Below the pieces are notes generated by a model. That model was given only the letters and a program-made list of their open reading frames with translations. It was not told the origin of the DNA and made no database searches. Made by a program: the position numbers and the translations under genes. 64,000 nt of DNA from Planococcus sp. PAMC 21323 (GTDB lineage Bacteria; Bacillota; Bacilli; Bacillales_A; Planococcaceae). The stretch covers positions 868,001-932,000 of the forward strand of contig NZ_CP009129.1 in the NCBI RefSeq assembly GCF_000785555.1. Direction: 5' to 3'. This document shows, piece by piece, positions 18,057 through 26,693 of the stretch (its first letter is position 1; each line of letters starts with the position of its first letter).

Positions 18057-18620
18057 TTATTGCTGGTTTTTTTGATGCGTAATTACTTGGTTTTCTTCAG
18101 TGAATTTACTCTCAATATTTTTAAAAGAAGCTTCGAAAATTTCCATGAAATCTTCTCCATAAATGTTTCGAATAACAGCCATAACATCCATAAATTCTGG
18201 GAATTTCCCGTACAATTCGCGTAGAGGCAGGGAACCATCAATAACAGAGTGAGGGGTTTCATGATAGTTCTCAATCATTTCTTGCATTAAAGCTTCTCCT
18301 TTTTCTGTTAGCTGTACATAAGTATTTCGTTTATCTGTATCGCGTTTTGAAAAAGAAAGCAGTTCACGTTCTTCTAATTTTTTGGAGAAGTTAAAAGCTG
18401 TTGAAACATGCATTACACCAAATTTTGCCACATCTGAAATTGAAGCTCCTTTTAAATGATAGGAGATCCAAAGAATGTGGTGCTCGTTAATATTCAAATC
18501 ATAAGGTTTTATCCACATTTGCCAGTCTTTTTCTACCGCTTTCCAAAGTGCTTTTGATAATTGACCGATGCGTTGACTAAACAGCATGGCTTCTTTCATC
18601 GAATATTCTTTCTCGTTCAC
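18057..18620 (-). CDS. scoC: MarR-family regulator ScoC (Hpr)
   Basis: A 187-residue transcriptional regulator. The segment [32 protein letters not shown] and the winged-helix region [38 protein letters not shown] are nearly identical to B. subtilis Hpr/ScoC. There it represses extracellular proteases, peptide uptake and sporulation genes. The DNA-binding helix is intact; the C-terminal tail is shorter than in B. subtilis (about 203 residues). The GTG start at 18620 is unusually far (about 15 bases) from GGAGG; ATG 18599 is an alternative but would trim conserved sequence. Confidence 0.92.
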   Translation of the reverse strand: MNEKEYSMKEAMLFSQRIGQLSKALWKAVEKDWQMWIKPYDLNINEHHILWISYHLKGASISDVAKFGVMHVSTAFNFSKKLEERELLSFSKRDTDKRNTYVQLTEKGEALMQEMIENYHETPHSVIDGSLPLRELYGKFPEFMDVMAVIRNIYGEDFMEIFEASFKNIESKFTEENQVITHQKNQQ

Positions 18621-18796
18621 ACAGGCACCAACTTTCCTCCAAAATCTTTTCTTTATTATAGCAGTAAAGCAAACGTAATTAAAGTAAGAATAGTAAAATA
18701 ATTTACAACATAAAGATTTTATGGAAGAGAGCAGGAGAGTTCTATGTTGAGATACTTACAAACAACTGATATGGTGCTTTTCTTGAGAAGATAGGA

Positions 18797-18831
18797 TGAA
18801 AAAAATAGCCACCCGAAGGTAGCTGTTTTAT
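18797..18831 (-). terminator. terminator of yhaH
   Basis: On the minus strand CAGCTACC pairs with GGTGGCTA (one G-T) over a TTCG tetraloop, followed by seven Ts. Confidence 0.8.
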
Positions 18832-19247
18832 GCGCTTTCTGTATCGTCGTCCACTTTTTCTGATTTTGGTTTATTATCGGATTTTGACTGCTTGTCTTTG
18901 CTGATCGTGTTTTGCAAGTCTTCGATGGCATTTTGAATTGCCATAATTTCAAGTTGCAAATGTTCTTTGGCAGGACCAGTACTCTCTGTCCAAGTTTCTA
19001 GCGAAGCTTTTAAACCTTCAACTGCTTCAGGTAATTGCGACTTAGCTTCTTCTGTTAAATGAGTGATGGATTCTTTTAAGCTATTTACTTTGTCTTTTAG
19101 TTCAGTTAAATAATCTTTCCATTCTGATGATGCGGTTTTCACACTAGAGCGAAAATCCTCTCCTGATTGTGGTGCAGAAAATAATGCTGCTGCAGCTCCC
19201 ATAGCTAATCCAGTTGTAAGTCCTAAGAAAAATCTTGATGCTTTCAT
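18828..19247 (-). CDS. yhaH: YtxH-domain protein, YhaH-like
   Basis: A 139-residue protein. It has an N-terminal hydrophobic helix with a Gly/Ala-rich turn (FFLGLTTGLAMGAAAALFSAPQSGEDFR), the YtxH/GvpP signature, followed by long amphipathic helices and a charged, disordered tail rich in Lys, Asp and Ser. It is probably anchored in the membrane; B. subtilis YhaH is stress-associated, but the function is not defined. AAGGGG lies ten bases before the ATG. The gene has its own terminator. Confidence 0.75.
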   Translation of the reverse strand: MKASRFFLGLTTGLAMGAAAALFSAPQSGEDFRSSVKTASSEWKDYLTELKDKVNSLKESITHLTEEAKSQLPEAVEGLKASLETWTESTGPAKEHLQLEIMAIQNAIEDLQNTISKDKQSKSDNKPKSEKVDDDTESA

Positions 19248-19332
19248 ACGTGAAACGCCCCTTTCTTTCTATGTACTTCTTTTCCTCTATTATACCTAAT
19301 TCAAACATATTAATGAATGGCTATTCAATAAA

Positions 19333-19369
19333 AAATGCTTTCTCCTATTAAAAACAGGAGAAAGCATTT
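19333..19369 (-). terminator. terminator of trpP
   Basis: AAATGCTTTCTCCT pairs perfectly with AGGAGAAAGCATTT over a nine-base loop and runs into Ts on the minus strand. Confidence 0.88.
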
Positions 19370-19372
19370 GTC

Positions 19373-19903
19373 TTATGCAGCTGGTGATGCGGCAGTATCG
19401 AATTTTGAACGTTTGACTAACGTAATCACAATTGGGTAAATAAAAGCAAAAGCAACTCCGTTTAGTAATACGGCAGGCAATACTACAGTAACCAGTAATA
19501 ATGTAAAAGGAATATTAGCGCCAATGACAAATATTGCTGCTGAAAGGAAAATCGCGCCAGATAATAAAGTGCCAATTGCTACAAGACCAATCGTGACCGG
19601 TAGCTTAGTAACAAATTTCTTTAACATCATCACTAATGCAAGAAAAACGAAGGCAGTGATAAACTTATCAATAATATTCGGGAAAAATCCTCCAGGGAAT
19701 GTTGAGAATAGTCCTGATAAAACACCCGTTGTCACTGCTAATAAAAAGACATTTTTTACATTTGGAAATAAAAGAATGCCAACAAACATCATGGTTAACA
19801 TAAAGTCTGGTTTCATTCCACCATTGATGCCTGGAATTATTACATATAGTGTGGCTCCGACGCTGACTAACAACGCCATTAAAACTAGATTTTTCGTATT
19901 CAT
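19373..19903 (-). CDS. trpP: tryptophan transporter TrpP
   Basis: A 176-residue membrane protein with about five or six helices (YVIIPGINGGMKPDFMLTMMFVGILLF, FLLAVTTGVLSGLFSTFPGGFFPNIIDKF). The motifs match TrpP (YhaG), a small tryptophan importer of Bacillales. In B. subtilis its translation is repressed by TRAP bound over the ribosome binding site, and a similar triplet array is seen here just before the ATG. hit lies 106 bases upstream on the same strand. Confidence 0.88.
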   Translation of the reverse strand: MNTKNLVLMALLVSVGATLYVIIPGINGGMKPDFMLTMMFVGILLFPNVKNVFLLAVTTGVLSGLFSTFPGGFFPNIIDKFITAFVFLALVMMLKKFVTKLPVTIGLVAIGTLLSGAIFLSAAIFVIGANIPFTLLLVTVVLPAVLLNGVAFAFIYPIVITLVKRSKFDTAASPAA

Positions 19904-19906
19904 TTT

Positions 19907-19931
19907 CTCATCTCTCCTCAGCTCTACGCTA
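19907..19931 (-). promoter_or_regulatory. candidate TRAP-binding triplets over the trpP ribosome binding site
   Basis: On the minus strand, reading toward the ATG, triplets occur as UAG (19931-19929), UAG or GAG (19926-19922), GAG (19919-19917), GAG (19914-19912) and GAG (19909-19907), mostly with two-base spacers. They include the GAGGAG Shine-Dalgarno. TRAP binds about nine to eleven (G/U)AG repeats; only five or six are seen, and a purine-rich Shine-Dalgarno gives some by chance. Confidence 0.4.
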
Positions 19932-20008
19932 TTTTCTTTTTCCCGATCGTGTCCTCATGACCGCCGGCGAAAAACTTATTCTGATTCTATCTTGTCTGCT
20001 AAAGAAAA

Positions 20009-20440
20009 TCAAGCATCTGCGTTTAGTTTTATTTTTACGCTTTCCGCAAGTTCTTGAATGCGTTCGGATGTAAACTCTTTTTCTTTCGTCATCCATTTTG
20101 CGCCGAAGCCATCAGTTTGACCATAGCGCGGAATAAAGTGCAAGTGGAAGTGGAATACACTTTGTCCTGCTTTAGCACCGTTATTATTTAGTAAATTCAT
20201 GCCTTCAGGTTGAAATGTTTCGTTAATCGCTTTTGCAATTTTAGGGGCCACTGCAAATAAATTACCTGCTTCTTCTGGTGTCATGTCATAGACGAACTCA
20301 CGATGTGATTTAGGAATGAGTAAAGTGTGCCCCTTTGATAAAGGCATAATATCCATAAAGGCGAAGACATGTTCATCTTCGTAAATCTTTACGCTTGGAA
20401 TCTCACCTGCAATGATTTTGCAGAAAATACAATTAGTCAT
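20009..20440 (-). CDS. hit: HIT family nucleotide-binding protein
   Basis: A 143-residue histidine-triad hydrolase of the Hint/HinT type, acting on nucleoside phosphoramidates or dinucleotides. The N-terminal CIFCKIIAGEIPS and the triad HFHLHFIPR (about residue 98) are intact. ATG 20440 has AAAGGA eight bases upstream; the longer frame to 20467 runs through the ribosome binding site. It is divergent from ecsA, as in B. subtilis. Confidence 0.93.
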   Translation of the reverse strand: MTNCIFCKIIAGEIPSVKIYEDEHVFAFMDIMPLSKGHTLLIPKSHREFVYDMTPEEAGNLFAVAPKIAKAINETFQPEGMNLLNNNGAKAGQSVFHFHLHFIPRYGQTDGFGAKWMTKEKEFTSERIQELAESVKIKLNADA

Positions 20441-20549
20441 TCGTATCATCCTTTCCATTTTTTCCATTTTAACATATTTGCCATATCAAAAAAGAATTCA
20501 ACAGCTAGTTTTGATACAATAGTTTAGTAGAAAGAAAGAGGTGTAATAA

Positions 20550-21299
20550 ATGGCTATTTTGGAAGTGGACGCATTAACAGGTGGGTATACACGAAAGCCT
20601 GTTTTGCAAGAAGTGACATTTTCGATTGGTAAAGGTGAGCTCGTTGGATTGATTGGCTTGAATGGTGCGGGAAAAAGTACTACGATTAAACACATTATTG
20701 GATTGATGCAACCAAAGTCAGGACAAATCCGTTTGAATGGAAAAACTTTTGAAGAAGATATGGATAGCTATCGTTCTTCGTTCTCCTATATTCCAGAAAC
20801 ACCGGTATTATATGAAGAACTTACTTTACGAGAGCACCTTGAACTCACTGCGATGGCTTACAACATAGATCCGAAACAGTTTGAAAAACGTTCTGCAGAA
20901 CTATTAAAAGAATTTCGGATGGAAAAGCGTTTAAAATGGTTTCCATCGCATTTCTCTAAAGGGATGCGTCAAAAAGTGATGATCATGAGTGCATTTTTAG
21001 TAAATCCAGCGCTTTACATTATCGATGAACCTTTTGTTGGCCTTGATCCACTAGGGATTAAATCTTTATTAGACCAAATGGAGCAACAAAAGAAAAAAGG
21101 CGCTTCAGTATTAATGTCGACGCATATTTTGTCTACAGCTGAACGCTATTGCGACCGAATCATTTTGCTTCATAATGGACGTGTTCGAGCAAGTGGAACG
21201 ATGGCTGATTTACGACAGGCGTTTAATATGCCTAATGCTTCACTAGATGATTTGTATATTGCAATGACCGAGGATGAGTTAAATGAAGAATTTGCATGA
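20550..21299 (+). CDS. ecsA: ABC transporter ATP-binding protein EcsA
   Basis: A 249-residue ABC ATPase with Walker A GLNGAGKSTT, signature FSKGMRQK, and Walker B LYIIDEP. Length and sequence match EcsA. In B. subtilis EcsAB is needed for normal secretion, competence and function of the membrane protease RasP. AGAGGTG precedes the ATG. The permease gene ecsB overlaps it by 17 bases. Confidence 0.92.
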   Translation: MAILEVDALTGGYTRKPVLQEVTFSIGKGELVGLIGLNGAGKSTTIKHIIGLMQPKSGQIRLNGKTFEEDMDSYRSSFSYIPETPVLYEELTLREHLELTAMAYNIDPKQFEKRSAELLKEFRMEKRLKWFPSHFSKGMRQKVMIMSAFLVNPALYIIDEPFVGLDPLGIKSLLDQMEQQKKKGASVLMSTHILSTAERYCDRIILLHNGRVRASGTMADLRQAFNMPNASLDDLYIAMTEDELNEEFA

Positions 21300-22485
21300 T
21301 ATTTGGTCAAAAAGACTTCATAAATACACTGTTGAAGTACAAAACTATTTAAAGTTTATTGTTACAGGTCATATTGCAGTTGTTATGCTATTTGCTTTAG
21401 GTGCAGCAGGATTTGCTTATAGTGAATGGATTCAAGACGTTCCACCGGCATTTCCTGGAGCGTTTATATTAGCAGTGATTTTCGGCTTTTTATTGGCGCT
21501 CAGTCCGCCATCTACTTTATTAAAAGAAGCGGACATGGTGTATTTTTTACCGTTGGAAAGTAAGTTGGATGACTTTTTAAAACCGGCTTTAAAATGGTCA
21601 TTTTTGTCCCAATTGTATTTGCCGGTAATTGTCTTTGTTGTTTCATTGCCAATGGTTAATGCATTATATGGCTTATCGTCATCGTTCTTAATCGGCTTTC
21701 CGATTTTGTTGTTATTAATCAAATGGTGGAACGTTCAGACCGAATTTGCTTTTCGTAAACAAGGGGCAGGGGAGCAAGTCTGGCTTGATCGACTTGTGCG
21801 TTTTCTATTAGTTGGATTGTTTGTTTATTTTTATATAGAAAATTTATTAGTAGTCGCAGTCCTTATCTTGTTTGTCATCATTTTTTATGGGAAATGGATA
21901 ACACGTAAAGCAGTAGGGAAGCCGTTTGCTTATGAACATTTTATTGGATTAGAAGAAAATCGCATGTTGCGTTTTTATCAATTCGCAAATTACTTTACAG
22001 ATGTGCCCCACTTAAAAGGGAAAATAAAAGCGAGAACTTGGTTGAATTGGGTTTATGGATGGATCCAACCAGGTCCGAAAAATGCTCATTTGTATCTCGT
22101 GTGCAGAACCTTTATCCGCTCAGATGAGTTGTTTTATTTATGGGTGAGGTTAACTGTAATTATCATGGTAGGTGCTTGGTTTATTCCGTTTCAAATCGGA
22201 GTTGCCTTGTTTGCAGGAGCTTTAGCATTCGCAACAGCGATTCAAATTTGGCAAGGACTAACTCATACGCAGCATTTCCGAATGGATAATTTATTTCCGC
22301 TGACACAATTCAGCAGGCAAGGAGCGGTTTGGAAGCTAATTATTGGTCTGCAATCGCTACAAAGTTTAGCAGTGGCTGGAGTTCTCGTCATATTGGGTGA
22401 ACCTGTTACAGCATTGCTGACATTTGTCATTATTTTAGCCGTTTCATTTGTTACAGTTACTGTTTTGAAAAATAAAAAGAAATAA
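21283..22485 (+). CDS. ecsB: ABC transporter permease EcsB
   Basis: A 400-residue membrane protein with about eight to ten hydrophobic segments in two clusters (residues about 25-190 and 290-395), matching EcsB (about 408 residues in B. subtilis). The N-terminus MKNLHDIWSKRLHKYTVEVQNYLKFI is typical. It is coupled to ecsA by a 17-base overlap. B. subtilis has ecsC next; here a terminator and the M20 gene follow at once. Confidence 0.9.
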   Translation: MKNLHDIWSKRLHKYTVEVQNYLKFIVTGHIAVVMLFALGAAGFAYSEWIQDVPPAFPGAFILAVIFGFLLALSPPSTLLKEADMVYFLPLESKLDDFLKPALKWSFLSQLYLPVIVFVVSLPMVNALYGLSSSFLIGFPILLLLIKWWNVQTEFAFRKQGAGEQVWLDRLVRFLLVGLFVYFYIENLLVVAVLILFVIIFYGKWITRKAVGKPFAYEHFIGLEENRMLRFYQFANYFTDVPHLKGKIKARTWLNWVYGWIQPGPKNAHLYLVCRTFIRSDELFYLWVRLTVIIMVGAWFIPFQIGVALFAGALAFATAIQIWQGLTHTQHFRMDNLFPLTQFSRQGAVWKLIIGLQSLQSLAVAGVLVILGEPVTALLTFVIILAVSFVTVTVLKNKKK

Positions 22486-22527
22486 ACAAAGCCCGACATC
22501 TAAAATAGATGTTGGGCTTTGTTTTTA
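22484..22527. terminator. bidirectional terminator between ecsB and yhaA
   Basis: An 18-bp stem (22484-22501 with 22507-22524, with one G-T pair in the arms) with a five-base loop separates two convergent genes. Confidence 0.9.
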
Positions 22528-23697
22528 TTCTTTATTAAAATGGATGGCCGCTGAACCTAGAGTTTTAGCTGCTATCAACATGGCTTCTTCTTTAAAATCA
22601 AATTTCGGGTGATGGTGAGGGTACACGTCACCTTCAGGCATTGCGCCTGTAAAGAAGAAAGATCCTGGAATTTCCTCGAGGTAATAAGCAAAATCTTCTC
22701 CCCCCATTTGAGGTGGGCAGTCATAAACTTCGGTAACTCCTGGCACTGTAGCTGCAACGTCTTTAACAAACAAAGTTTCGTTTTCATGATTAATTACAGC
22801 AGAGTAACCACGCTTGTAATTAAATTCGTAGGCACTGTTATTTGCTAAACTAATGCCTTTAATCACACGCTCCATCTCAGTTTCCATTAAGCTCCGAACA
22901 TCTTCTTTAAACGTCCGAACAGTTCCCGATAAAACGGCTTGGTCAGCAATAATATTGAATGGGTTTTGTGCAACAAATGAACCTATAGATAAAACAGCGG
23001 ACTCTAAAGGATCTGCACGTCTAGATACTAAGGTTTGAAGAGTAGAGACAATTTGAGAGCCTATTACAACAGCATCAATCGTTTCATGCGGACTAGCGCC
23101 GTGACCTCCCCGGCCTTGTACTTTTAGCGTAAAGCTATCTGCAGCTGCCATTAGAGGACCGACACGAGTATCTATTCGACCAAATGGTGTCATAGACCAA
23201 AGGTGGGTACCGAAAATGGCATCAACTCCGTCTAACACTCCTGCTTCTATCATCGATTTTGCGCCACCAGGTACGAGTTCTTCAGCGTGTTGATGAATCA
23301 ATACATAAGTTCCTTCCAATTCATCACGCATATCAAAAAGTGTTTTACCCAGAACTAAAAGTGTCGCTGTGTGGCCATCATGCCCGCAAGCGTGCATGAC
23401 CCCATCAACCGTAGAACGATAAGATACACTTTCTTTTTGATCGTGGATTGGCAAGGCATCAAAATCGGCACGCAACGCTACGGTTTTTCCGGGTTTGGCT
23501 CCAGTAATCCTAGCCACAACACCATTCCCACCAACATTGGCTTTTACATCAATGCCTAATTTTTCATAGTAAGAAAGAATGTAGCGAGCTGTTTTGGTTT
23601 CGTGAAAAGATGGCTCAGGATGCATGTGTAAATGGCGACGAATTTCGACCATCTCTGGGTATGCAGTATCTAAAGCTGCGTATAATTTAGTAATCAT
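22525..23697 (-). CDS. yhaA: M20 family metallopeptidase/amidohydrolase, YhaA-like
   Basis: A 390-residue M20D amidohydrolase that probably removes acyl groups from N-acyl amino acids or related conjugates. Metal ligands lie in HACGHDGHTA (about residue 100), the HQHAEE region, GGHGASPH, GGEDFAYYLEE and the C-terminal HHHPKFDF. A smaller dimerisation domain is inserted around residues 180-290. AAGGAG precedes ATG 23697. The substrate is not predictable, and neighbours in B. subtilis are the same. Confidence 0.85.
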   Translation of the reverse strand: MITKLYAALDTAYPEMVEIRRHLHMHPEPSFHETKTARYILSYYEKLGIDVKANVGGNGVVARITGAKPGKTVALRADFDALPIHDQKESVSYRSTVDGVMHACGHDGHTATLLVLGKTLFDMRDELEGTYVLIHQHAEELVPGGAKSMIEAGVLDGVDAIFGTHLWSMTPFGRIDTRVGPLMAAADSFTLKVQGRGGHGASPHETIDAVVIGSQIVSTLQTLVSRRADPLESAVLSIGSFVAQNPFNIIADQAVLSGTVRTFKEDVRSLMETEMERVIKGISLANNSAYEFNYKRGYSAVINHENETLFVKDVAATVPGVTEVYDCPPQMGGEDFAYYLEEIPGSFFFTGAMPEGDVYPHHHPKFDFKEEAMLIAAKTLGSAAIHFNKE

Positions 23698-23802
23698 TGT
23701 ATAAAACTCCTTTTTTTATTTAAGCATATCACAAAATATTTTGAATATGCGGAAGGGTGCATATTAATAAATTTTTTATGTAGTTTATGTGAACATAGAA
23801 AA

Positions 23803-23844
23803 AGACACGGATATTCTGAAAATCAGAATATCCGTGTCTATTTT
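23803..23844. terminator. terminator downstream of the cation antiporter
   Basis: A 16-bp perfect stem (23803-23818 with 23824-23839), loop AAAAT, with T-runs at both sides. Confidence 0.88.
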
Positions 23845-23846
23845 TA

Positions 23847-24842
23847 TTAATAAGTAAAGTTTAAGTAAGATGCTGCAAAGTACACGATAAGAATAATCAC
23901 TGACGGTATTGCATAAGATAATGTAGAGGTACTTCCTTTTCGATAAAGTGAAAACAAAGCCAATAGCGACATTATCAACACACCAACAGCGATAATCATA
24001 TTTGCACCGGAAACATCCAACATAATAGGGCCTGCAGTGTAGACAGGATCAGATAATGCAAGAATGATCATATTGAAAATATTGCTCCCGAGAATTGCAC
24101 CAACAGCCATATTGACATTATTCAAACGTAATGCAATAAAAACAGAAATAGCTTCTGGCAGGGAAGTTGCGGCTGCAATTAAGAAACTACCGATAAAACT
24201 TGATCCGATACCAGTTATAATTGCAATTTGGTCACCTGTAATCGATAAGGCTGTCCCCGCTGCTAAAATGACTAACGCGGCGATAATAAAACGAACAATT
24301 GCGGCTTTAGGTGATAAAGAAGCACTTGGATTTTCAGGTTCTTCTTCTGATTCTACAATCGCTTCTGCTTCAGGATCTAATGAAGGAAGTTTGTTGATAA
24401 CTATCATCCCGATAATATAGGTAACAGCAATTAACAACGCATCCAACCCTACGCCAAAGATTTGCATATCTAGACGTAGCCAAAGAGCCATAACGACAAG
24501 AACAGTCAACAAAATTCCGAGCAAGGCGGTATAAATATTATTACGTGAAGCTCTGTTTAAAATTTGACGTCTTCTAAGTAAAAAATCAAATCCAGCAAGA
24601 ATAAACAGATTAAATAGATTCGACCCGACCATGTTCCCAACAGCGATGTCCGCATTGCCAATGGCTGCTGCTGAGAAACTAGTTGATACTTCAGGGAGTG
24701 AAGTCGCACCCGCCAATAATAGCGTACCAACCATCATGCCGCCCATTGCAGTTTTAGAACTAATTACGTCAGCGTATTGAGATAGCTTAATAGATGCAAC
24801 CACAGTAAGTGCAGCTGCTAAAATAAAAATAACAAAAACCAA
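23847..24842 (-). CDS. sodium/calcium-type cation antiporter (CaCA family)
   Basis: A 331-residue membrane protein of about ten helices. It has the two inverted alpha repeats of the CaCA superfamily: GTLLLAGATSLPEVSTS with NMVGSNLFN, and GSFLIAAATSLPEAISV with AILGSNIFN. The acidic cytosolic loop (DPEAEAIVESEEEPENP) separates the halves. It exchanges a divalent cation for sodium or protons; the specific ion is not predictable. The start is a TTG with AAGGAGG eight bases upstream. Confidence 0.87.
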   Translation of the reverse strand: MVFVIFILAAALTVVASIKLSQYADVISSKTAMGGMMVGTLLLAGATSLPEVSTSFSAAAIGNADIAVGNMVGSNLFNLFILAGFDFLLRRRQILNRASRNNIYTALLGILLTVLVVMALWLRLDMQIFGVGLDALLIAVTYIIGMIVINKLPSLDPEAEAIVESEEEPENPSASLSPKAAIVRFIIAALVILAAGTALSITGDQIAIITGIGSSFIGSFLIAAATSLPEAISVFIALRLNNVNMAVGAILGSNIFNMIILALSDPVYTAGPIMLDVSGANMIIAVGVLIMSLLALFSLYRKGSTSTLSYAIPSVIILIVYFAASYLNFTY

Positions 24843-24895
24843 TTATTTTTCCTCCTTAACTAACCAAAAACCCCTCAATATGGGGGGCGAGGTGA

Positions 24896-25408
24896 TCATT
24901 CTTCTTCAGGTTTAGCTCGGTAAGTACTGACATAAGAGACACCAGAGAAAATATTTGGTCGTTGTGCACTCGTATCAGTTTCTGGTTTAGCAGAATGAGC
25001 TTTTGCAAATGCTTGTGATTCTTTCCATTTCTCATAAAAAGCTGGAGATTCCCATTCAGTTAATACAATATACGTATCTGAATCAAGTGGTCTCAAAACA
25101 CGGAAAGCAATATATCCAGGTTCATTTTCAATCGCACCCGCTCTATTTTTAAAACGGTGTTCGAAAACTGGACGACCTTCGTCTGAAACAGGGATATTGT
25201 TTAAAACAAAAAACCCTTTTTCTTTAAATTCACCGGTACCATCAACAACTTCATAGCTACGAGGTGTTTGGAAAATCGTTTTGCCTTCTGTTTCATGAAG
25301 CATTAAAGTAGTGCCTTCGCCTTGCATGACCACCATATTCTCTTGTGGGTGCTTGTCACGCATTTTTTTCATAAAATCATATGTTCCTGTAGTCATGTAA
25401 AAATTCAT
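24896..25408 (-). CDS. hmoB: heme-degrading monooxygenase HmoB (YhgC)
   Basis: A 170-residue IsdG-like monooxygenase. The C-terminal antibiotic-monooxygenase fold (FRVLRPLDSDTYIVLTEWESPAFYEKWKESQAFAKAH) carries the Trp and His expected near the haem; an N-terminal extension of about 65 residues matches HmoB. It opens haem to release iron. ATG 25408 has GGAGGGG upstream; the frame continues upstream to 25696 but into the divergent hemE. Its position opposite the haem synthesis genes suggests coordinated control. Confidence 0.87.
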   Translation of the reverse strand: MNFYMTTGTYDFMKKMRDKHPQENMVVMQGEGTTLMLHETEGKTIFQTPRSYEVVDGTGEFKEKGFFVLNNIPVSDEGRPVFEHRFKNRAGAIENEPGYIAFRVLRPLDSDTYIVLTEWESPAFYEKWKESQAFAKAHSAKPETDTSAQRPNIFSGVSYVSTYRAKPEEE

Positions 25409-25510
25409 TAAAACCCCTCCTAAATAAATATATATACTATTATATACTTCCCTATTGAAACTTACATGAAACAGGTTTGTCGAACAAGTGAAATGATAAG
25501 AGTCAAATTT

Positions 25511-25539
25511 ATGACAAATGCGCTTGGAATCTATACAAT
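25511..25539 (+). promoter_or_regulatory. promoter of hemE-hemH
   Basis: ATGACA (25511-25516) and TACAAT (25534-25539), each one base from consensus, are 17 bases apart. The start of transcription would be near 25546, some 75 bases before the hemE ATG. Confidence 0.6.
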
Positions 25540-25550
25540 ATAGTACGGAA

Positions 25551-25567
25551 CGTCTATAGTATAGACG
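25551..25567. promoter_or_regulatory. candidate operator: perfect 8-1-8 palindrome before hemE
   Basis: CGTCTATAGTATAGACG is a perfect inverted repeat with a one-base centre. It falls at about +5 to +21 of the predicted transcript, a classic repressor position. ATAGAC recurs at 25575-25580. I do not recognise the regulator. Confidence 0.5.
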
Positions 25568-25618
25568 GATATAGATAGACAAAAAAGTAGAATAGCACAT
25601 CGAAGGGATGAAATATTC

Positions 25619-26665
25619 ATGACATTTAATGATACTTATCTTCGCGCAGCCCGTGGAGAAAAAACAGATCACGTACCCGTTTGGTATATGAGACAAGCTG
25701 GACGTTCGCAGCCCGAATACCGCAAAATCAAAGAAAAATATTCGTTAGAAGAAATCACGCATCAACCTGAACTTTGCGCATACGTAACTAAACTTCCGGT
25801 AGACCAATACAATAATGATGCTGCTATTCTTTATAAAGATATTGTGACGCCTTTGCCAGCAATTGGTGTTGACGTGAAAATCAAATCAGGAATCGGTCCT
25901 GTTATCGACAACCCAATTCGGACGATGGCAGATATCGAACGTTTAGGAGAAATTAACCCAGAACAAGATGTTGATTATGTTCTTGAAACTATTCGTATTT
26001 TGACGCAAGAACAACTAAATGTGCCGTTAATCGGATTTTCTGGCGCGCCTTTCACATTGGCGAGTTATATGATCGAAGGTGGCCCATCTAAGAGTTATAA
26101 CAAAACAAAAGCGATGATGGTGTCAGAACCAGCTATGTGGTTTGCGTTAATGGATAAATTAGCGGATACAATTATTCCTTACGTAAAAGCTCAAATTAAA
26201 GCTGGTGCGAAAGCAATCCAGATTTTTGATTCATGGGTTGGCGCATTAAACGTTGAAGACTACCGTATTTTCATCAAACCGGTAATGGATCGTATTTTTG
26301 CTGAATTGCGTACAGAAAATGTGCCCTTGACGATTTTTGGAGTGGGTGCAAGTCACTTAGCGAAAGAATGGCATGAACTTCCTGTAGATGTTGTTGGACT
26401 CGATTGGCGCTTGCCGATTTCTGAAGCGCGTTCAATGGGCTTAACAAAAGCATTGCAAGGGAATTTTGATCCGGCTTATTTATTGGCTGACTGGTCAGTA
26501 ATTGAAGAGCGTGCTAAAAAGATTTTAGATATGGGCATGCAAAATGATGGCTACATCTTTAACCTTGGTCACGGTGTATTCCCTGAAGTTAATCCAGATA
26601 CATTAAAACGTTTAACTTCATTTGTTCACGAATACAGTGCTGCACATAAAAGTAATTTGAAATAA
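25619..26665 (+). CDS. hemE: uroporphyrinogen decarboxylase HemE
   Basis: A 348-residue enzyme that decarboxylates uroporphyrinogen III to coproporphyrinogen III in haem synthesis. The N-terminal signature [16 protein letters not shown] holds the conserved Arg residues, and the later [22 protein letters not shown] and [13 protein letters not shown] motifs are complete. GAAGGGATG precedes the ATG. hemH follows after 28 bases, giving a two-gene haem operon. Confidence 0.95.
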   Translation: MTFNDTYLRAARGEKTDHVPVWYMRQAGRSQPEYRKIKEKYSLEEITHQPELCAYVTKLPVDQYNNDAAILYKDIVTPLPAIGVDVKIKSGIGPVIDNPIRTMADIERLGEINPEQDVDYVLETIRILTQEQLNVPLIGFSGAPFTLASYMIEGGPSKSYNKTKAMMVSEPAMWFALMDKLADTIIPYVKAQIKAGAKAIQIFDSWVGALNVEDYRIFIKPVMDRIFAELRTENVPLTIFGVGASHLAKEWHELPVDVVGLDWRLPISEARSMGLTKALQGNFDPAYLLADWSVIEERAKKILDMGMQNDGYIFNLGHGVFPEVNPDTLKRLTSFVHEYSAAHKSNLK

Positions 26666-26693
26666 GGACAAAACTTATATAGAGGTGATTAGG

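Noticed and set aside
25409..25696. Long N-terminal extension of hmoB
   Set aside because: It runs through the divergent hemE promoter and coding region; the ATG at 25408 has a strong GGAGGGG site.
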